A DNA stretch of 64,000 nucleotides from Rhodoferax sp. OV413 (GCA_943330915.2 CALQJO020000007.1:1-64000); one strand, 5' to 3'. Positions 38,052-47,879 are shown, counted from the stretch's first letter. The notes: generated from the sequence alone by a model not told the origin. Numbers and translations: made by a program.

Positions 38052-39081
38052 AAACGCTGCTGCCATCGGGATTTAAAGAGGTGATAGTGGTTTTTCGTTC
38101 ATAGTCATCATAGGCTTCGACGATACGCTGAACTAGAGAGTGCCTGACCACATCTTTGGAGTCGAAGTAGTTAAACCCTATGCCATTGATCCCTTCAAGT
38201 ACCTTGATGACATGCACAAGCCCTGATCTGGTGCCTTTGGGAAGGTCGATCTGTGTCACATCGCCTGTGATCACCGCGGTAGAACCAAAGCCGATACGTG
38301 TTAAGAACATTTTCATCTGTGACACGGTGGTGTTCTGGCTTTCATCCAGAATGATAAATGAACCGTTCAGGGTTCTGCCACGCATGTACGCCAGGGGTGC
38401 TACCTCGATAACATTTTTTTCAATCAACCGGGTGACTTTTTCAAAGCCCAGCATTTCATAGAGGGCATCGTAGAGTGGTCGCAGATACGGATCGATTTTT
38501 TGGCTGAGATCACCGGGTAGGAAACCAAGCTTCTCGCCAGCCTCCACAGCTGGGCGTACCAGTAGCAGCCTTTTTACCTTGTCCTGCATGAGAGACTCTA
38601 CGGCGCAGGCTACAGCAAGATAAGTTTTGCCGGTGCCGGCAGGGCCGATACCAAAATTGATATCCATGGATTGTATGGATTCAACGTATCGACGCTGATG
38701 TTTGCCACGCGGTTTTACTGAGACGTGGGGCGTCTTGATCAATAAGGGTTTAAAGTCGTCGATTTCCTGAACAGTTTGTTGCCCTGGCTCAGCGATGGTG
38801 GCTGCAACTCCGGTATCCCGCAATGTCAGGTGCACCAGATCCGGAGTTATCTGCATGCCATCCGCTGTCCCCATATAAAGCGTTTCAAGAACGCGTACTG
38901 CCTCAGCGACTGAAGATGTTATTCCTGACAATTGAAATACGTTGCCACGCTGGCGAATCTGTATCGCTAACGCCTTTTCAATCTGATGGATGTTTTCATT
39001 CATTTGTCCGCACAGGTTGGCCAGACGATGCGTATTTTCAGGCTCCAGGGTGAGACTTTGAGTTTGCTGTTCAGTGGTCAT
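38035..39081 (-). CDS. ybeZ: PhoH-like ATPase YbeZ
   Basis: RNA-linked P-loop ATPase that works with YbeY. The 348 residues have an N-terminal KH-like part and the PhoH domain with Walker A FGIGPAGTGKTYLAVA near 145, RPAVEAGEKLGFLPGDL, and Walker B SFIILDESQNTT. VITGDVTQIDLPKG follows. ATG 39081 is chosen (TTEQQTQSLTLEPEN); 12 open codons lie upstream. miaB precedes it and ybeY overlaps its end, the standard order. Confidence 0.94.
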
Positions 39082-39176
39082 GCCGCTCGGCTTATACCTC
39101 CGGAGACAGTTGTGCACGTGCGCAGCGGTCGCCTGTTGAGTAAGTAAACAAGCCGAGAGTATAGAGCAATTCCGCC

Positions 39177-40523
39177 TTAAAGTTCACCTGCCAGAGAGTT
39201 CGGAAATGCATCGGTTATTTTTACTTCTACAAACTGACCGATCAGGCTCAGATCATCCGATGAAAAATTCACCACCCGATTGTTTTCAGTGCGTCCAGCT
39301 AACAGGCTTACGCCGTGTCGCGCCGGGCCGTTGACCAGAATGCGCTGACGGGTGCCGACCATTCGTTCACTGATGCCGGCAGCCTGCCGCAGAATCTGTG
39401 CCTGCAGCACCGCAAGTCGGTGTTTCTTTTCCTGTTCACTGGTGTGATCAGGCAGGTCCGATGCCGGTGTTCCTGGTCGAGGACTGAATACAAAACTGAA
39501 TGAGGTGTCATAACCTACCTCGATAATCAGATTCATAGTGTCTTCAAAATCCTTCTGGGTTTCGCCGGGAAATCCGACGATAAAATCAGAGGACAGGCTG
39601 ATGTCAGGTCGTATGGCCTTGAGTTTCCGAATGATGGATTTGTATTCCAGAGCGGTATGGCCACGCTTCATGGCGGCCAGAATGCGGTCCGATCCACTTT
39701 GAATTGGAAGGTGAAGGTGGCTGACCAGTTCCGGTATATGTTTGTAGATCTCGATCAGATTGCTGCGAAATTCCACCGGGTGTGATGTGGTAAAACGAAT
39801 CCGGTCAATGCCATCAACTGCTGCGATGTAGGTGATCAAGGTGGCAAAGTCAACGATTTCCCCGTCGTGACTCAGTCCACGATAGGCATTGACGTTTTGC
39901 CCCAGCAGATTGATCTCCCGGACGCCCTTGCTGGCCAGATGCACGGCTTCTGCCAACACATCATCCAGGGGGCGACTCACTTCTTCGCCACGGGTATAAG
40001 GGACTACGCAGAATGAGCAGTATTTGCTGCAGCCTTCCATTACCGTCAAAAATGCTTCGCATCCTGTCACGGAGGGTTCGGGCAAACGGTCAAATTTCTC
40101 GATTTCGGGAAAACTGATATCCACTACCGGGCCGAAGCCGTTGGATTTATTAAGCATTTCTGGCAATTTGTGCAGTGTTTGCGGACCAAAAACTACGTCC
40201 ACATAAGGAGCTCGCTTGCCGATGGCAGCTCCTTCCTGACTGGCGACACAGCCACCCACTGCAATTTTGATGTCAGGTCTGGCTTTTTTTAAGCCCTTCC
40301 AGCGTCCCAGCTGGTGGAACACCTTTTCTTGGGCTTTCTCGCGGATAGAACAGGTATTCAGCAGCAGGATGTCAGCTTCTTCCGCAGTTTCAACCAGATC
40401 CGCGCCATGGGTTTCCTTCAGTAAATCAAGCATGCGCGAGGAGTCATACTCGTTCATCTGGCAACCATGGGTCTTGATAAAGATTTTTTTTCGCACTGTG
40501 CTGGTAGGATTATCACTGCTCAT
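39177..40523 (-). CDS. miaB: tRNA-2-methylthio-N6-dimethylallyladenosine synthase
   Basis: Radical SAM methylthiotransferase that modifies A37 of tRNAs reading UNN codons. The 448 residues contain the N-terminal cluster ligands Cys21, Cys58 and Cys92, the radical SAM motif CSKYCSFC (Cys165, 169, 172) and a C-terminal TRAM domain ([17 protein letters not shown] to [17 protein letters not shown]). The start ATG at 40523 matches the family. Confidence 0.97.
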   Translation of the reverse strand: MSSDNPTSTVRKKIFIKTHGCQMNEYDSSRMLDLLKETHGADLVETAEEADILLLNTCSIREKAQEKVFHQLGRWKGLKKARPDIKIAVGGCVASQEGAAIGKRAPYVDVVFGPQTLHKLPEMLNKSNGFGPVVDISFPEIEKFDRLPEPSVTGCEAFLTVMEGCSKYCSFCVVPYTRGEEVSRPLDDVLAEAVHLASKGVREINLLGQNVNAYRGLSHDGEIVDFATLITYIAAVDGIDRIRFTTSHPVEFRSNLIEIYKHIPELVSHLHLPIQSGSDRILAAMKRGHTALEYKSIIRKLKAIRPDISLSSDFIVGFPGETQKDFEDTMNLIIEVGYDTSFSFVFSPRPGTPASDLPDHTSEQEKKHRLAVLQAQILRQAAGISERMVGTRQRILVNGPARHGVSLLAGRTENNRVVNFSSDDLSLIGQFVEVKITDAFPNSLAGEL

Positions 40524-40689
40524 GTTTTACATCACTCAGAAGACATTCAGGGATTGACCCTGTCGAAAAGCCGCGGATTATATCAGCTAATTAGTGGTGC
40601 TGCTGTATCTGAGGGACCACTTTGAGCTACAATGACGGCCTTGACTAGGCACACCCCATTTGTTTTAACCGCGTTTTTGAGAGAGTACG

Positions 40690-41034
40690 ATGGCCATCCG
40701 CCAGGAAATTTATCGCATCACCTTCCTCAACAAGGGCAAAATCTACGAGATTTTTGCCCGTCAGGTTTATCAGAGCGAGCTTTATGGCTTTATAGAGGTA
40801 GAAGAATTCCTGTTTGATGAGCGCAGTCAAATGCTGGTGGATCCCAGTGAAGAAAAGCTGAAAATGGAATTTCAGGACGTTAAGCGCAGTTTTATTCCGT
40901 TGCAGGCGATTCTGCGCATTGATGAAGTGGAAAAGACCGGGGTTGCTAAAATCAGCAGTGGCGACAATATCATGCCATTCCCTCTGCCAGCATTCGGAAC
41001 GCGTAACTCTGGAAATACCGGCAACGAAAGCTGA
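40690..41034 (+). CDS. DUF1820 protein
   Basis: Conserved gammaproteobacterial protein of 114 residues, function unknown. The N-terminus YRITFLNKGKIYEIFARQV and the core YGFIEVEEFLFDERSQMLVDPSEEKL are characteristic; IPLQAILRIDEVEKTG follows, then a polar Gly/Asn-rich end. GAGAG stands 8 bases before the ATG. Divergent from miaB with about 165 bases between, including a TACAAT at 40628-40633 that could be a -10. Confidence 0.82.
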   Translation: MAIRQEIYRITFLNKGKIYEIFARQVYQSELYGFIEVEEFLFDERSQMLVDPSEEKLKMEFQDVKRSFIPLQAILRIDEVEKTGVAKISSGDNIMPFPLPAFGTRNSGNTGNES

Positions 41035-41215
41035 GTCCGTACTACCCGTTGCGGTATCCTTCCGCGTCTTCGGGCAGCCTGTTTTTGTGACAGGCATTCA
41101 GTTTCAATTCAGACTCTCTGTTGTATAACGAAATCCGTAAGCACTGAATTCCAGATGTTTCCTTAGAAACGTTTTGGTTACCTAAACCGGTGCTCGTTTC
41201 AACGGAGGTCAGGAC

Positions 41216-41833
41216 ATGAAACTATTTCCAGCAACAGCAAAAACATCAGGCGCTCAGCGTTTGCTCAATAACATGTTAGTGGGCGCAGTCTGTGTGTTGA
41301 CGGCTATCAGTGCAAACACGGCATCTGCTGACAGAATTTACACGACCGTTGTGCGAGAGACGATTTATCACTCCCCATCCAGAGTTGTTGTCTCACCAAG
41401 AGTCTTTATCCCAGTAAATCGTTCTGTTTATGTTGGCATTGGCAGCGGAACTGTAGTCTCTCATCAGCCACGGCAAACCGTCATTTACCGCGAAGTAACG
41501 CGGCATCACGATCGTCATGATGAAGATTATTACAGAGATAGCCGTTACCGCCGGGGTAGCGATTATCACAGCGTTAATGACAATCACAGCGTTAATGACT
41601 ATCACAGAGACAACGACTATCACAGAGATAAAGACAATCGCGCTCACCCGGTTTGGGGCTATTCAGACCGTGGTCATGGCTACGGGTACAGGAACAAAGA
41701 GCCGGTGCGTGGTCGCTGGTCGGGTTCAGATCGACGCAGGGATGTGATCTACGTGGAGAAAGATGGTCGCCGCAATTCCAGTTACCGCGAAACCGAAAGA
41801 CGCAGTGTTGAGATTCGGGATCGCAGCCGCTAA
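41216..41833 (+). CDS. Exported Tyr/His/Asp/Arg-rich repeat protein
   Basis: No known family. The 205 residues have a signal peptide (NMLVGAVCVLTAISANTASA, cleavage near 38) and a beta-like segment with alternating valines (TTVVRETIYHSPSRVVVSPR). A strongly hydrophilic region follows, rich in Tyr, His, Asp, Arg and Asn, with four hexapeptide units (YHSVND, NHSVND, YHRDND, YHRDKD). The end is very basic (ETERRSVEIRDRSR). GGAGGT stands 10 bases before the ATG. The His/Asp repeats could bind metal, but that is a guess. Low-complexity envelope protein. Confidence 0.75.
   Translation: MKLFPATAKTSGAQRLLNNMLVGAVCVLTAISANTASADRIYTTVVRETIYHSPSRVVVSPRVFIPVNRSVYVGIGSGTVVSHQPRQTVIYREVTRHHDRHDEDYYRDSRYRRGSDYHSVNDNHSVNDYHRDNDYHRDKDNRAHPVWGYSDRGHGYGYRNKEPVRGRWSGSDRRRDVIYVEKDGRRNSSYRETERRSVEIRDRSR
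41564..41635 (+). repeat. Four 18-bp tandem repeats in coding sequence
   Basis: Four consecutive 18-base units (41564-41581, 41582-41599, 41600-41617, 41618-41635) of the form TATCACAGCGTTAATGAC, with unit 2 differing by one base and units 3-4 by several. Each adds six residues without changing the frame. Confidence 0.9.
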
Positions 41834-41868
41834 ACACAGAATGTTGTCATACTCGTTTTATGGGAAGC

Positions 41869-41887
41869 GATGGTTTCATAAACCATC
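41869..41887. terminator. Hairpin between convergent genes
   Basis: GATGGTT (41869-41875) and AACCATC (41881-41887) form a 7-bp stem with a 5-base loop, centred between two convergent genes. A T-rich stretch lies about 8 bases downstream on the plus strand. It could act as a weak bidirectional terminator. Confidence 0.4.
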
Positions 41888-41929
41888 ACTCCCCTTTGTT
41901 TACCATTCAGTCAGAGCCGACTAGTGTAA

Positions 41930-43213
41930 TCAGCTCTCTGGTTCCAACGCGGCAAGCTCCACGCACAGCACAAACACCTGCATGGCTTCATCAATTTCCG
42001 CAAGGCTGGGGAAAGATGGTGCCAGACGAATATTGCTGTTCTGCGGATCCTTTTTGTATGGCCAGGTTGATCCTGCCGGCGTCAGTTTCACTCCAGCGCC
42101 CGCACACAGTTTAACGACCTTGTCGGCCATGCCGGGCAAAGTATCGAAGAGAATGAAGTAACCCCCGGCAGGCTTGTTCCAGTGGCCGAGCGGTTGTCCG
42201 TTAACTGTTTTTCCGGACAGGCTCTGTTCCAGGTGTTTCAGCACAAGTTCAAATTTGGGTTGCAGAATGGCGCGGTGCCTTTGCATCAATGCCCGCAACG
42301 TCGGTATGTCTTTAAGGAAACGGATGTGCCGTAACTGATTCACCTTGTCCGGTCCTATGGTGGAAATGCCAAGCAGATCTGCAAAGTGTTTGATGTTGCT
42401 TTCGGAAGTTGCAATAAATGCGATTCCGGCACCGGCCAAGGTGATTTTCGATGTTGAGCCGATCTCAATGACATTATCCAGTGTGCCGTGTTTTTCACTG
42501 AGGCTGATCAGACTCGTCAGTTCAGGAGGATTGTCGACCAAGTGGTGTTCCGCGTAGGCGTTGTCCCACAGAATTCTGAAGTTGGCGCCGGCAATTTTTC
42601 CCAGCATGGCAAATTGTTCGACTACCTCGGCTGAATACACCACACCGTTTGGGTTAGCGTACTTGGGTACACACCAGATGCCTTTGATCAACGGATCGTT
42701 GCGTAACAAGGTCTCAATGGCGGCCATATCCGGCCCCCGATCATTCATCGCCACCGGGATCATTTCGATTCCCAGCGCCTCGCAGATCGAAAAATGGCGA
42801 TCGTAACCCGGTGCCGGGCACAGGAACTTGATACGTTGGCCGGGTGCAGCTTCCTTAATCCAGGCTGAGTCCGCGCCGCGAACGCCATGAAGGTAGGCGC
42901 CTTCCACATACTGGTACATCATCTGCAAGGAACTGTTTCCGCCCACCATGATCTGCGCTGGTTTGGCACCCAGATAATCTGCAGCAAACTGACGCGCTTC
43001 CGGGATGCCGAGGCCGCCGCCATAGTTACGCGCATCGGTGCCGTCGGAGCATTTAAAGTCACCTTGCAGTATTCCATCCATTGCATTGCTGAGATTCAGC
43101 TGAGCCGTGGCTGGTTTGCCCCGGGTCAGATCCAGGTTGAGGTTCTTCGCCTGAACTTGCTGGTACTGATTCAATAACTCCTGACGACGCGCCTTTGTGT
43201 TGCTGGTGCTCAA
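41930..43213 (-). CDS. Aspartate aminotransferase, subgroup Ic (class I/II fold)
   Basis: PLP enzyme of 427 residues. Features are LNLDLTRGKPATAQLNLSNAM, ARNYGGGLGIPEARQFAADYLG, GNSSLQMMYQ, CPAPGYDRHFSI, VPKYANPNGV and the PLP lysine in IEIGSTSKITLAGAGIAF. This is the uncommon Ic branch known from actinobacteria and some proteobacteria, which makes aspartate from oxaloacetate. The start is TTG at 43213, with GGAG six bases upstream (complement of 43220-43223). The longer open frame beyond it is antisense to the srkA promoter region and has no start site of quality. Confidence 0.85.
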   Translation of the reverse strand: MSTSNTKARRQELLNQYQQVQAKNLNLDLTRGKPATAQLNLSNAMDGILQGDFKCSDGTDARNYGGGLGIPEARQFAADYLGAKPAQIMVGGNSSLQMMYQYVEGAYLHGVRGADSAWIKEAAPGQRIKFLCPAPGYDRHFSICEALGIEMIPVAMNDRGPDMAAIETLLRNDPLIKGIWCVPKYANPNGVVYSAEVVEQFAMLGKIAGANFRILWDNAYAEHHLVDNPPELTSLISLSEKHGTLDNVIEIGSTSKITLAGAGIAFIATSESNIKHFADLLGISTIGPDKVNQLRHIRFLKDIPTLRALMQRHRAILQPKFELVLKHLEQSLSGKTVNGQPLGHWNKPAGGYFILFDTLPGMADKVVKLCAGAGVKLTPAGSTWPYKKDPQNSNIRLAPSFPSLAEIDEAMQVFVLCVELAALEPES

Positions 43214-43315
43214 GTGAAACTCCTCGATCGAAACGGAACTGGAAATCGGAACTGGAAAGTGGGCGTGGATTTTACAGTATACTCGGCGCAACTTCGATGC
43301 GGCAGGCGAGAAATC

Positions 43316-44386
43316 ATGAACAAAAGCAGGTCGGGCAATGTTCTTGAGCAACCCGTTGACGACTCTTTGACAGATGTTTCTGGCGCTGCTGAACGACACC
43401 CCTACGATGTCCTGGGGCCGGATCAGGTGTTGGATGCGGTTGAAGGTTTGGGTTTGCGAACCTCTGCGCGGGTTTTTGCGCTCAATAGTTATGAAAATCG
43501 CGTCTATCAGATTGGACTGGATGACGGTAGTTTTGTGATTGCCAAATTTTACCGGCCTGAGCGCTGGAGTGATGCGCAGATTCTTGAGGAACATGCGTTT
43601 ACACAGGAATTGGAGTCTCTGGAGATACCCGTAGTGCCGCCGATGGTAGTCAATGGTCGGACATTGCATACCTGCCTGTGTGGTACTCAGATTTTCCGGT
43701 TTTCGCTGTTTCCACGCCTAGCAGGCAGACCTCCTGAACTGGATAACCCGGATAATTTGCAGGTGATGGGACGATTCCTGGGAAGAGTGCATCGCGTTGG
43801 CTCACAAGCTGTGTTCCAGCATCGAATCGCGCTCAGCGTGGAGCATTGGGCGGTGAAGAGCCGCGCATTTCTGCTGGAAAGGCATTTTATTCCGGACGCG
43901 CTGGTGCCTGCCTACGAGTCGTTAACACTGGACCTGATAGAGCGTATTGACAAAAATTTCAGCAATTGCGGGTCATTGCAGCAGTTGCGGCTGCACGGAG
44001 ATTGTCATCCCGGTAATGTGTTGTGGCGAGGTGATCAACCCTGGTTTGTCGATTTTGATGATGCAATCAACGGTCCGGCCATTCAGGATCTGTGGATGAT
44101 GTTATCGGGTGACCGCGATCAGCGTCAGGCACAGTTACTGGAAATCATCGAAGCTTATGAAGAGTTTTTTGAGTTCGACCCGACTGAGCTGGCGCTGATA
44201 GAGCCATTAAGAACATTACGCATCATGCACCACAGCGCATGGCTGGCAAAACGCTGGACCGATCCCGCATTTCCCCGCAGTTTTCCCTGGTTTAACTCCG
44301 AGCGTTACTGGGCGGAGCACATTCTTGAATTGCGCGAACAGATGGCAGCGCTAGATGAACCCACGCTGCGATTGTTCCCCTACTAA
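43316..44386 (+). CDS. srkA: Stress response kinase SrkA (YihE)
   Basis: Ser/Thr protein kinase of the aminoglycoside-phosphotransferase fold that protects against stress-induced death. The 356 residues contain LNSYENRVYQIGLDDGSFVIAKFYRPERWSDAQI, the catalytic loop RLHGDCHPGNVLW and metal site FVDFDDAINGPAIQDLWM, then HHSAWLAKRW. ATG 43316 is chosen from the family N-terminus; the frame is open upstream but antisense to the aminotransferase start. A TATACT at 43278-43283 may be its -10. It overlaps the opposing TlpA gene end by four bases; dsbA, the usual neighbour in E. coli, is replaced by that thioredoxin gene. Confidence 0.93.
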   Translation: MNKSRSGNVLEQPVDDSLTDVSGAAERHPYDVLGPDQVLDAVEGLGLRTSARVFALNSYENRVYQIGLDDGSFVIAKFYRPERWSDAQILEEHAFTQELESLEIPVVPPMVVNGRTLHTCLCGTQIFRFSLFPRLAGRPPELDNPDNLQVMGRFLGRVHRVGSQAVFQHRIALSVEHWAVKSRAFLLERHFIPDALVPAYESLTLDLIERIDKNFSNCGSLQQLRLHGDCHPGNVLWRGDQPWFVDFDDAINGPAIQDLWMMLSGDRDQRQAQLLEIIEAYEEFFEFDPTELALIEPLRTLRIMHHSAWLAKRWTDPAFPRSFPWFNSERYWAEHILELREQMAALDEPTLRLFPY

Positions 44387-44910
44387 TCTGCGGTCTCTTC
44401 AGCGAGTAAACCCAGCAGTGCCTGTTCCAGCAACTCTGTGTCGCCTTCCCGGAAACCTTTGTGCACCTTTCTAACAACCCCCTCACGGTCAATAAGGAAT
44501 GATGTAGGCATGCCAACTACGCCGTACTGATCCATGATTTCTGCCGTCAGATCCAGTACAACGTGGTAACTCAGGGGTGTTTCCATATCATTCAGGAAGT
44601 CCAGTGCATCTTCAACCGGGTCGTCGATGGTGATTGCGACGACTTCAAATCCTTGATCCCGATACTGCTCATACAGAGCATGGATCTCCGGCAGAGAGCG
44701 AAGGCAGGGTGCACACCAGGACGCCCAGAAATCAACGTATACAATTTTGCCTTTGAGTTCGCTGAGTGTTATGTCCATGTCATTGGTACGTACACCGGGC
44801 AGGGTGAATTCAGGCGCGGCCATGCCTTCCTCTACCGCTGTTGCCGGGATTGTGATCAGGCTCAAACTGAGCACTGAGCTGATGAGCAACGACTTAACGA
44901 GTTTGTTCAT
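44383..44910 (-). CDS. TlpA/ResA-family periplasmic thioredoxin
   Basis: Exported thiol-disulfide oxidoreductase of 175 residues. It has a signal peptide (LLISSVLSLSLITIPATAV, cleavage near 25), the motif WASWCAPC with Cys66 and Cys69, the AhpC/TSA-like start GMAAPEFTLPGVRTND, the cis-Pro loop GVVGMPTSFLIDREG and an acidic end. Family members reduce periplasmic proteins or help cytochrome c assembly. The target here is unknown. It faces srkA. Confidence 0.9.
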   Translation of the reverse strand: MNKLVKSLLISSVLSLSLITIPATAVEEGMAAPEFTLPGVRTNDMDITLSELKGKIVYVDFWASWCAPCLRSLPEIHALYEQYRDQGFEVVAITIDDPVEDALDFLNDMETPLSYHVVLDLTAEIMDQYGVVGMPTSFLIDREGVVRKVHKGFREGDTELLEQALLGLLAEETAD

Positions 44911-44933
44911 GGCGCGAGAGACTCTCTGAGCGT

Positions 44934-46112
44934 TCAGGCGGCGGAGCCGGAAATGTTGGCAAATCCCTGCATTAATTCATGCCAGCGTTGTCGTCGCAAT
45001 TTCAACTGGTAACGCGCCTGACGATAACTGTCACGCAGCGCCAGACGTTCCCAGCGCTCATGAATCTGATCATGTATTTGAGAGCTTTTTGCGTCGTACC
45101 ACTGCTGTTGGTGTGTAGCCCACAGATCTAGCGTGCTCTTCAATTCTGCGTATTCAGCTTCCAGTCGCGCACGCCATTTGTCTGCGTTGGCCAGTGATTT
45201 GCAGCGTTCAGTTGCATCTAAATACTGCATCTCAAGCCTTGCTGACTCAACGGCTAGTGCCGGAACACGTTTCAGTTCGCTGGTTAAACCGACCCACGAA
45301 CATGCCATGATTAACCATTTGGTTGGGTCAAAGTGCCACCAACGAATGCCATTACGATAATCCCACTGAAAAGTATGGTGATAATTGTGGAAACCCTCAC
45401 CATAAGTCACCAGCGCCAGTATGGCGTTATCGCGCGCAGAACTTTTGTCGCTGTACGGCTGTCTGCCCCACATATGCGCCAGTGAATTGATGAGCCAGGT
45501 AACATGTTGGCTCAATACCAGTCTCAGCACACCGCTCAACATCAGGCCGGCAATGATGCTGCCTCCGATATATCCAAGCAAGGCTGGTACGGCGATATTC
45601 ATGATCAGCACCAGTGCAAGATAGTGTCTGTGCTGCCACTGCAGAATCGGATCTTGCTGAAGGTCTTTGATGTTGGAAAAATCGCGCTTGCCGCTTGGGT
45701 AATTACGCAGTATCCAGCCGATATGCGAGAACCAGAAGCCACGACCGGCTGAGTAGGGATCCTGATCATTATTGTCGACATGCTGGTGATGCCGGCGATG
45801 ATCGGAAGCCCAGTTGAACACATCATTTTGCAACGCGCAGGCACCGCCCAAAGCAAACAGCACGCGTAACACCGGATGCGCCTTGTATGTCTTGTGAGAC
45901 CACAGCCGATGGTATCCAGCCGTAATCGAAATACCACAAAAGCCCATCATGCAGACAAACATTACCCAGTGTATGGCGCTGTATCCAACTATAAATCCGT
46001 ACAAAGGAACCAGAGTTACGGCCGCCAGCGGAGTAGCCGTAAACAGAATCATATTTGTCCAGTTGATAGGGGGTTTGGCGGCGATGCTGTTCTGAGAGTC
46101 TTGAGGTGACAT
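44934..46112 (-). CDS. Delta-9 acyl-CoA desaturase (DesB-like)
   Basis: Membrane di-iron desaturase that puts a cis double bond into saturated acyl-CoA. The 392 residues have four hydrophobic segments and the three His boxes HRLWSH, HRRHH and HNYHH (GEGFHNYHHTFQWDYRNG). The length and a charged helical C-terminal part of about 110 residues (LEMQYLDATERCKSLANADK, RDSYRQARYQLKLRRQRW) fit the DesB branch of Pseudomonas (about 394 residues). ATG 46112 is preferred; TTG 46124 lies too close to AGGA. Confidence 0.93.
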   Translation of the reverse strand: MSPQDSQNSIAAKPPINWTNMILFTATPLAAVTLVPLYGFIVGYSAIHWVMFVCMMGFCGISITAGYHRLWSHKTYKAHPVLRVLFALGGACALQNDVFNWASDHRRHHQHVDNNDQDPYSAGRGFWFSHIGWILRNYPSGKRDFSNIKDLQQDPILQWQHRHYLALVLIMNIAVPALLGYIGGSIIAGLMLSGVLRLVLSQHVTWLINSLAHMWGRQPYSDKSSARDNAILALVTYGEGFHNYHHTFQWDYRNGIRWWHFDPTKWLIMACSWVGLTSELKRVPALAVESARLEMQYLDATERCKSLANADKWRARLEAEYAELKSTLDLWATHQQQWYDAKSSQIHDQIHERWERLALRDSYRQARYQLKLRRQRWHELMQGFANISGSAA

Positions 46113-46294
46113 AAACGATGGCAATTCCTGAAAAAATTGAATACATGCTTAAGACAGCGGCGTTAGGCTGTTTATTGCATAGCAAGAATATTACATGTGA
46201 ATTGCCTGATTAGAAACCACCCTGAGATGCGGGGTATGATGCTGATGCTAACTGGATATGATTTAAACGCAGAATTCTAAAGGAGTCGCAAAAA

Positions 46295-46525
46295 ATGCCA
46301 GATATTCATATGCATGATCAGGTGGTGGATCTGCAAACCCGGTTTGCCTTTCAGGAGGACAGCATCCAGACACTGAATGATATTGTTACCCGGCAGCAAC
46401 GCCAAATTGATGGGCTTGAACGCGAGCTAGAGATTCATCGACAGAAATTGACTGAATTGATCCAGGCCGCTGCAGATCGTGCGCCGGCTGTGACAGCCGC
46501 CGATGAGAGACCTCCACACTACTGA
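46295..46525 (+). CDS. slyX: SlyX protein
   Basis: Small coiled-coil protein of 76 residues, function unknown. VVDLQTRFAFQEDSIQTLNDIVTRQQRQIDGLERELE is the SlyX heptad pattern, and the end has the family PPHY. AGGAG at 46281-46285 precedes the ATG by 9 bases. Confidence 0.9.
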   Translation: MPDIHMHDQVVDLQTRFAFQEDSIQTLNDIVTRQQRQIDGLERELEIHRQKLTELIQAAADRAPAVTAADERPPHY

Positions 46526-46545
46526 ACAGCGGCATAGGGTGCCGA

Positions 46546-47022
46546 TCAGCGCGAAATAGCCATCACATCGTCCGCTTGCAGACCTTTGTCTTCCACACTG
46601 ACAGAAAACTCGACGCGCTGGCCATCTTTCAGAACGCGATGCCCATCTCCCCGGATCGATCTGAAATGCACAAAAATGTCTTCACCGTTTTCCCGGGTGA
46701 TAAAACCAAACCCTTTGCTGGCATTAAACCACTTGACTTGACCGGCCTCGCGTTTAGTGGACTGGTTAGCTGCAGGGATCTCTGGTTTCTGCGCAGACTT
46801 GCGTTTTGAGGGTCTTGTTTTTGCCGGCTCACGCGCTGACGGCTGGCGTCCAGGACGTAAAGATAACCAGGCGCTCAGCGAACTGCATACCAACAGCAGG
46901 GCGGCAAATGTAATGGCCAGTACGGCGGGCGAGCTCGCCTGTAATGGTTGGACAATCAGGTAGATCAGAGGCAAAGAAAAAATGGTGGATAACAGTGCTG
47001 AACTGACTATTTTGCGGAACAT
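46546..47022 (-). CDS. Membrane-anchored cold-shock-domain protein
   Basis: A 158-residue fusion. Two N-terminal membrane helices (about 9-28 LLSTIFSLPLIYLIVQPL and 34-56 AVLAITFAALLLVCSSLSAW) are followed by a basic Arg/Lys/Pro linker. A complete C-terminal cold-shock domain follows (GQVKWFNASKGFGFITRENG, DIFVHFRSI, GQRVEFSVSVEDKGLQADDV), with both RNA-binding motifs RNP1 (KGFGFI) and RNP2 (DIFVHF) intact. It would hold a single-stranded nucleic-acid-binding domain at the inner membrane, facing the cytoplasm. This differs from the CSD-DUF1294 arrangement, where the membrane part is C-terminal. Role unknown. Confidence 0.88.
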   Translation of the reverse strand: MFRKIVSSALLSTIFSLPLIYLIVQPLQASSPAVLAITFAALLLVCSSLSAWLSLRPGRQPSAREPAKTRPSKRKSAQKPEIPAANQSTKREAGQVKWFNASKGFGFITRENGEDIFVHFRSIRGDGHRVLKDGQRVEFSVSVEDKGLQADDVMAISR

Positions 47023-47289
47023 TGAAGATCTCTTGAAGCTTTGTGCTTTTTTGCAATGATGGTTTTAATTTTTGTTTTGCCAAGCACCGAGGATTTTACC
47101 GCTATCTGTTACTAAATCAATCAGCCCGACGACAAGTTGACGCGCAGCGGCGTTGAGTCACGCGTTTCTTTTGTGAGGAATACATTTCCATTCAGAATCA
47201 ATTCAGCTTGACTGTCTTAATCTTTGGTCGTCAAGGCGGCGAATCAACCTTGAAAACATTCATAACAAAACCAGGCGCAGAGGTGAATA

Positions 47290-47850
47290 ATGAACAATTT
47301 CAAAAATGCAATACAAACGAATGTTGCAGCAAAACGTGCAGCAGTGGTGCTTGCGCTGGGTGGATTGTTGCTGGCAACACCATTGTTTGCGCAGTCACAG
47401 TATGTGTACGCGCAGGTACTGGAGTCACGCGCAATTTATCAGTCTGTTACCGTCTCTACCCCGCGTGATGAGTGTTGGGAGGAGGAAGTCAGGGTGCGTG
47501 AGACACGACACGGTGGCAGTCAGACGCCAGTGATTCTGAGTACTATCATTGGCGGTGCCATTGGTAACGCGGTGGGTAATAACAAATCCAGCCAAAGGGT
47601 AGGTGCGGTTGTGGGTGCCATGTTGGGGCACTCGGTGGGTCGTGATATAGTTCGTGCCGATTCACATCCCGGAACAGCGCGATACCAGACCGTCAAGCAG
47701 TGCGAAACCGTCACCGAATATCGTGAGGAGGAGCGACTGATGGGTTACCAGGTTCGTTATCTGTATAACGGGGAAGAATTTACCGTACGCACTGATAATG
47801 ACCCCGGTGAGCAGATTCGACTTCGAGTCAGCCACGATCCGGTGCTCTGA
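47290..47850 (+). CDS. Exported glycine-zipper (2TM/17-kDa antigen-like) protein
   Basis: Envelope protein of 186 residues with a signal peptide (VVLALGGLLLATPLFAQ, cleavage near 35) and a glycine zipper region (STIIGGAIGNAVGNNKSSQRVGAVVGAMLGHSVG split over 82-115). Two conserved Cys flank it (DECWEEEVRVRE and KQCETVTEYREEER). Unlike the 17-kDa antigens there is no lipobox Cys. AGAGGT stands about 7 bases before the ATG. Function unknown. It may be stress-induced, as many such proteins are. Confidence 0.85.
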   Translation: MNNFKNAIQTNVAAKRAAVVLALGGLLLATPLFAQSQYVYAQVLESRAIYQSVTVSTPRDECWEEEVRVRETRHGGSQTPVILSTIIGGAIGNAVGNNKSSQRVGAVVGAMLGHSVGRDIVRADSHPGTARYQTVKQCETVTEYREEERLMGYQVRYLYNGEEFTVRTDNDPGEQIRLRVSHDPVL

Positions 47851-47879
47851 GTCAGGGTGCCCCGACATTATGGAGAGTT

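Noticed and set aside
41564-41635. Short tandem repeats considered as a CRISPR-like array.
   Set aside because: Units are contiguous, have no spacers and are in frame inside a protein gene.
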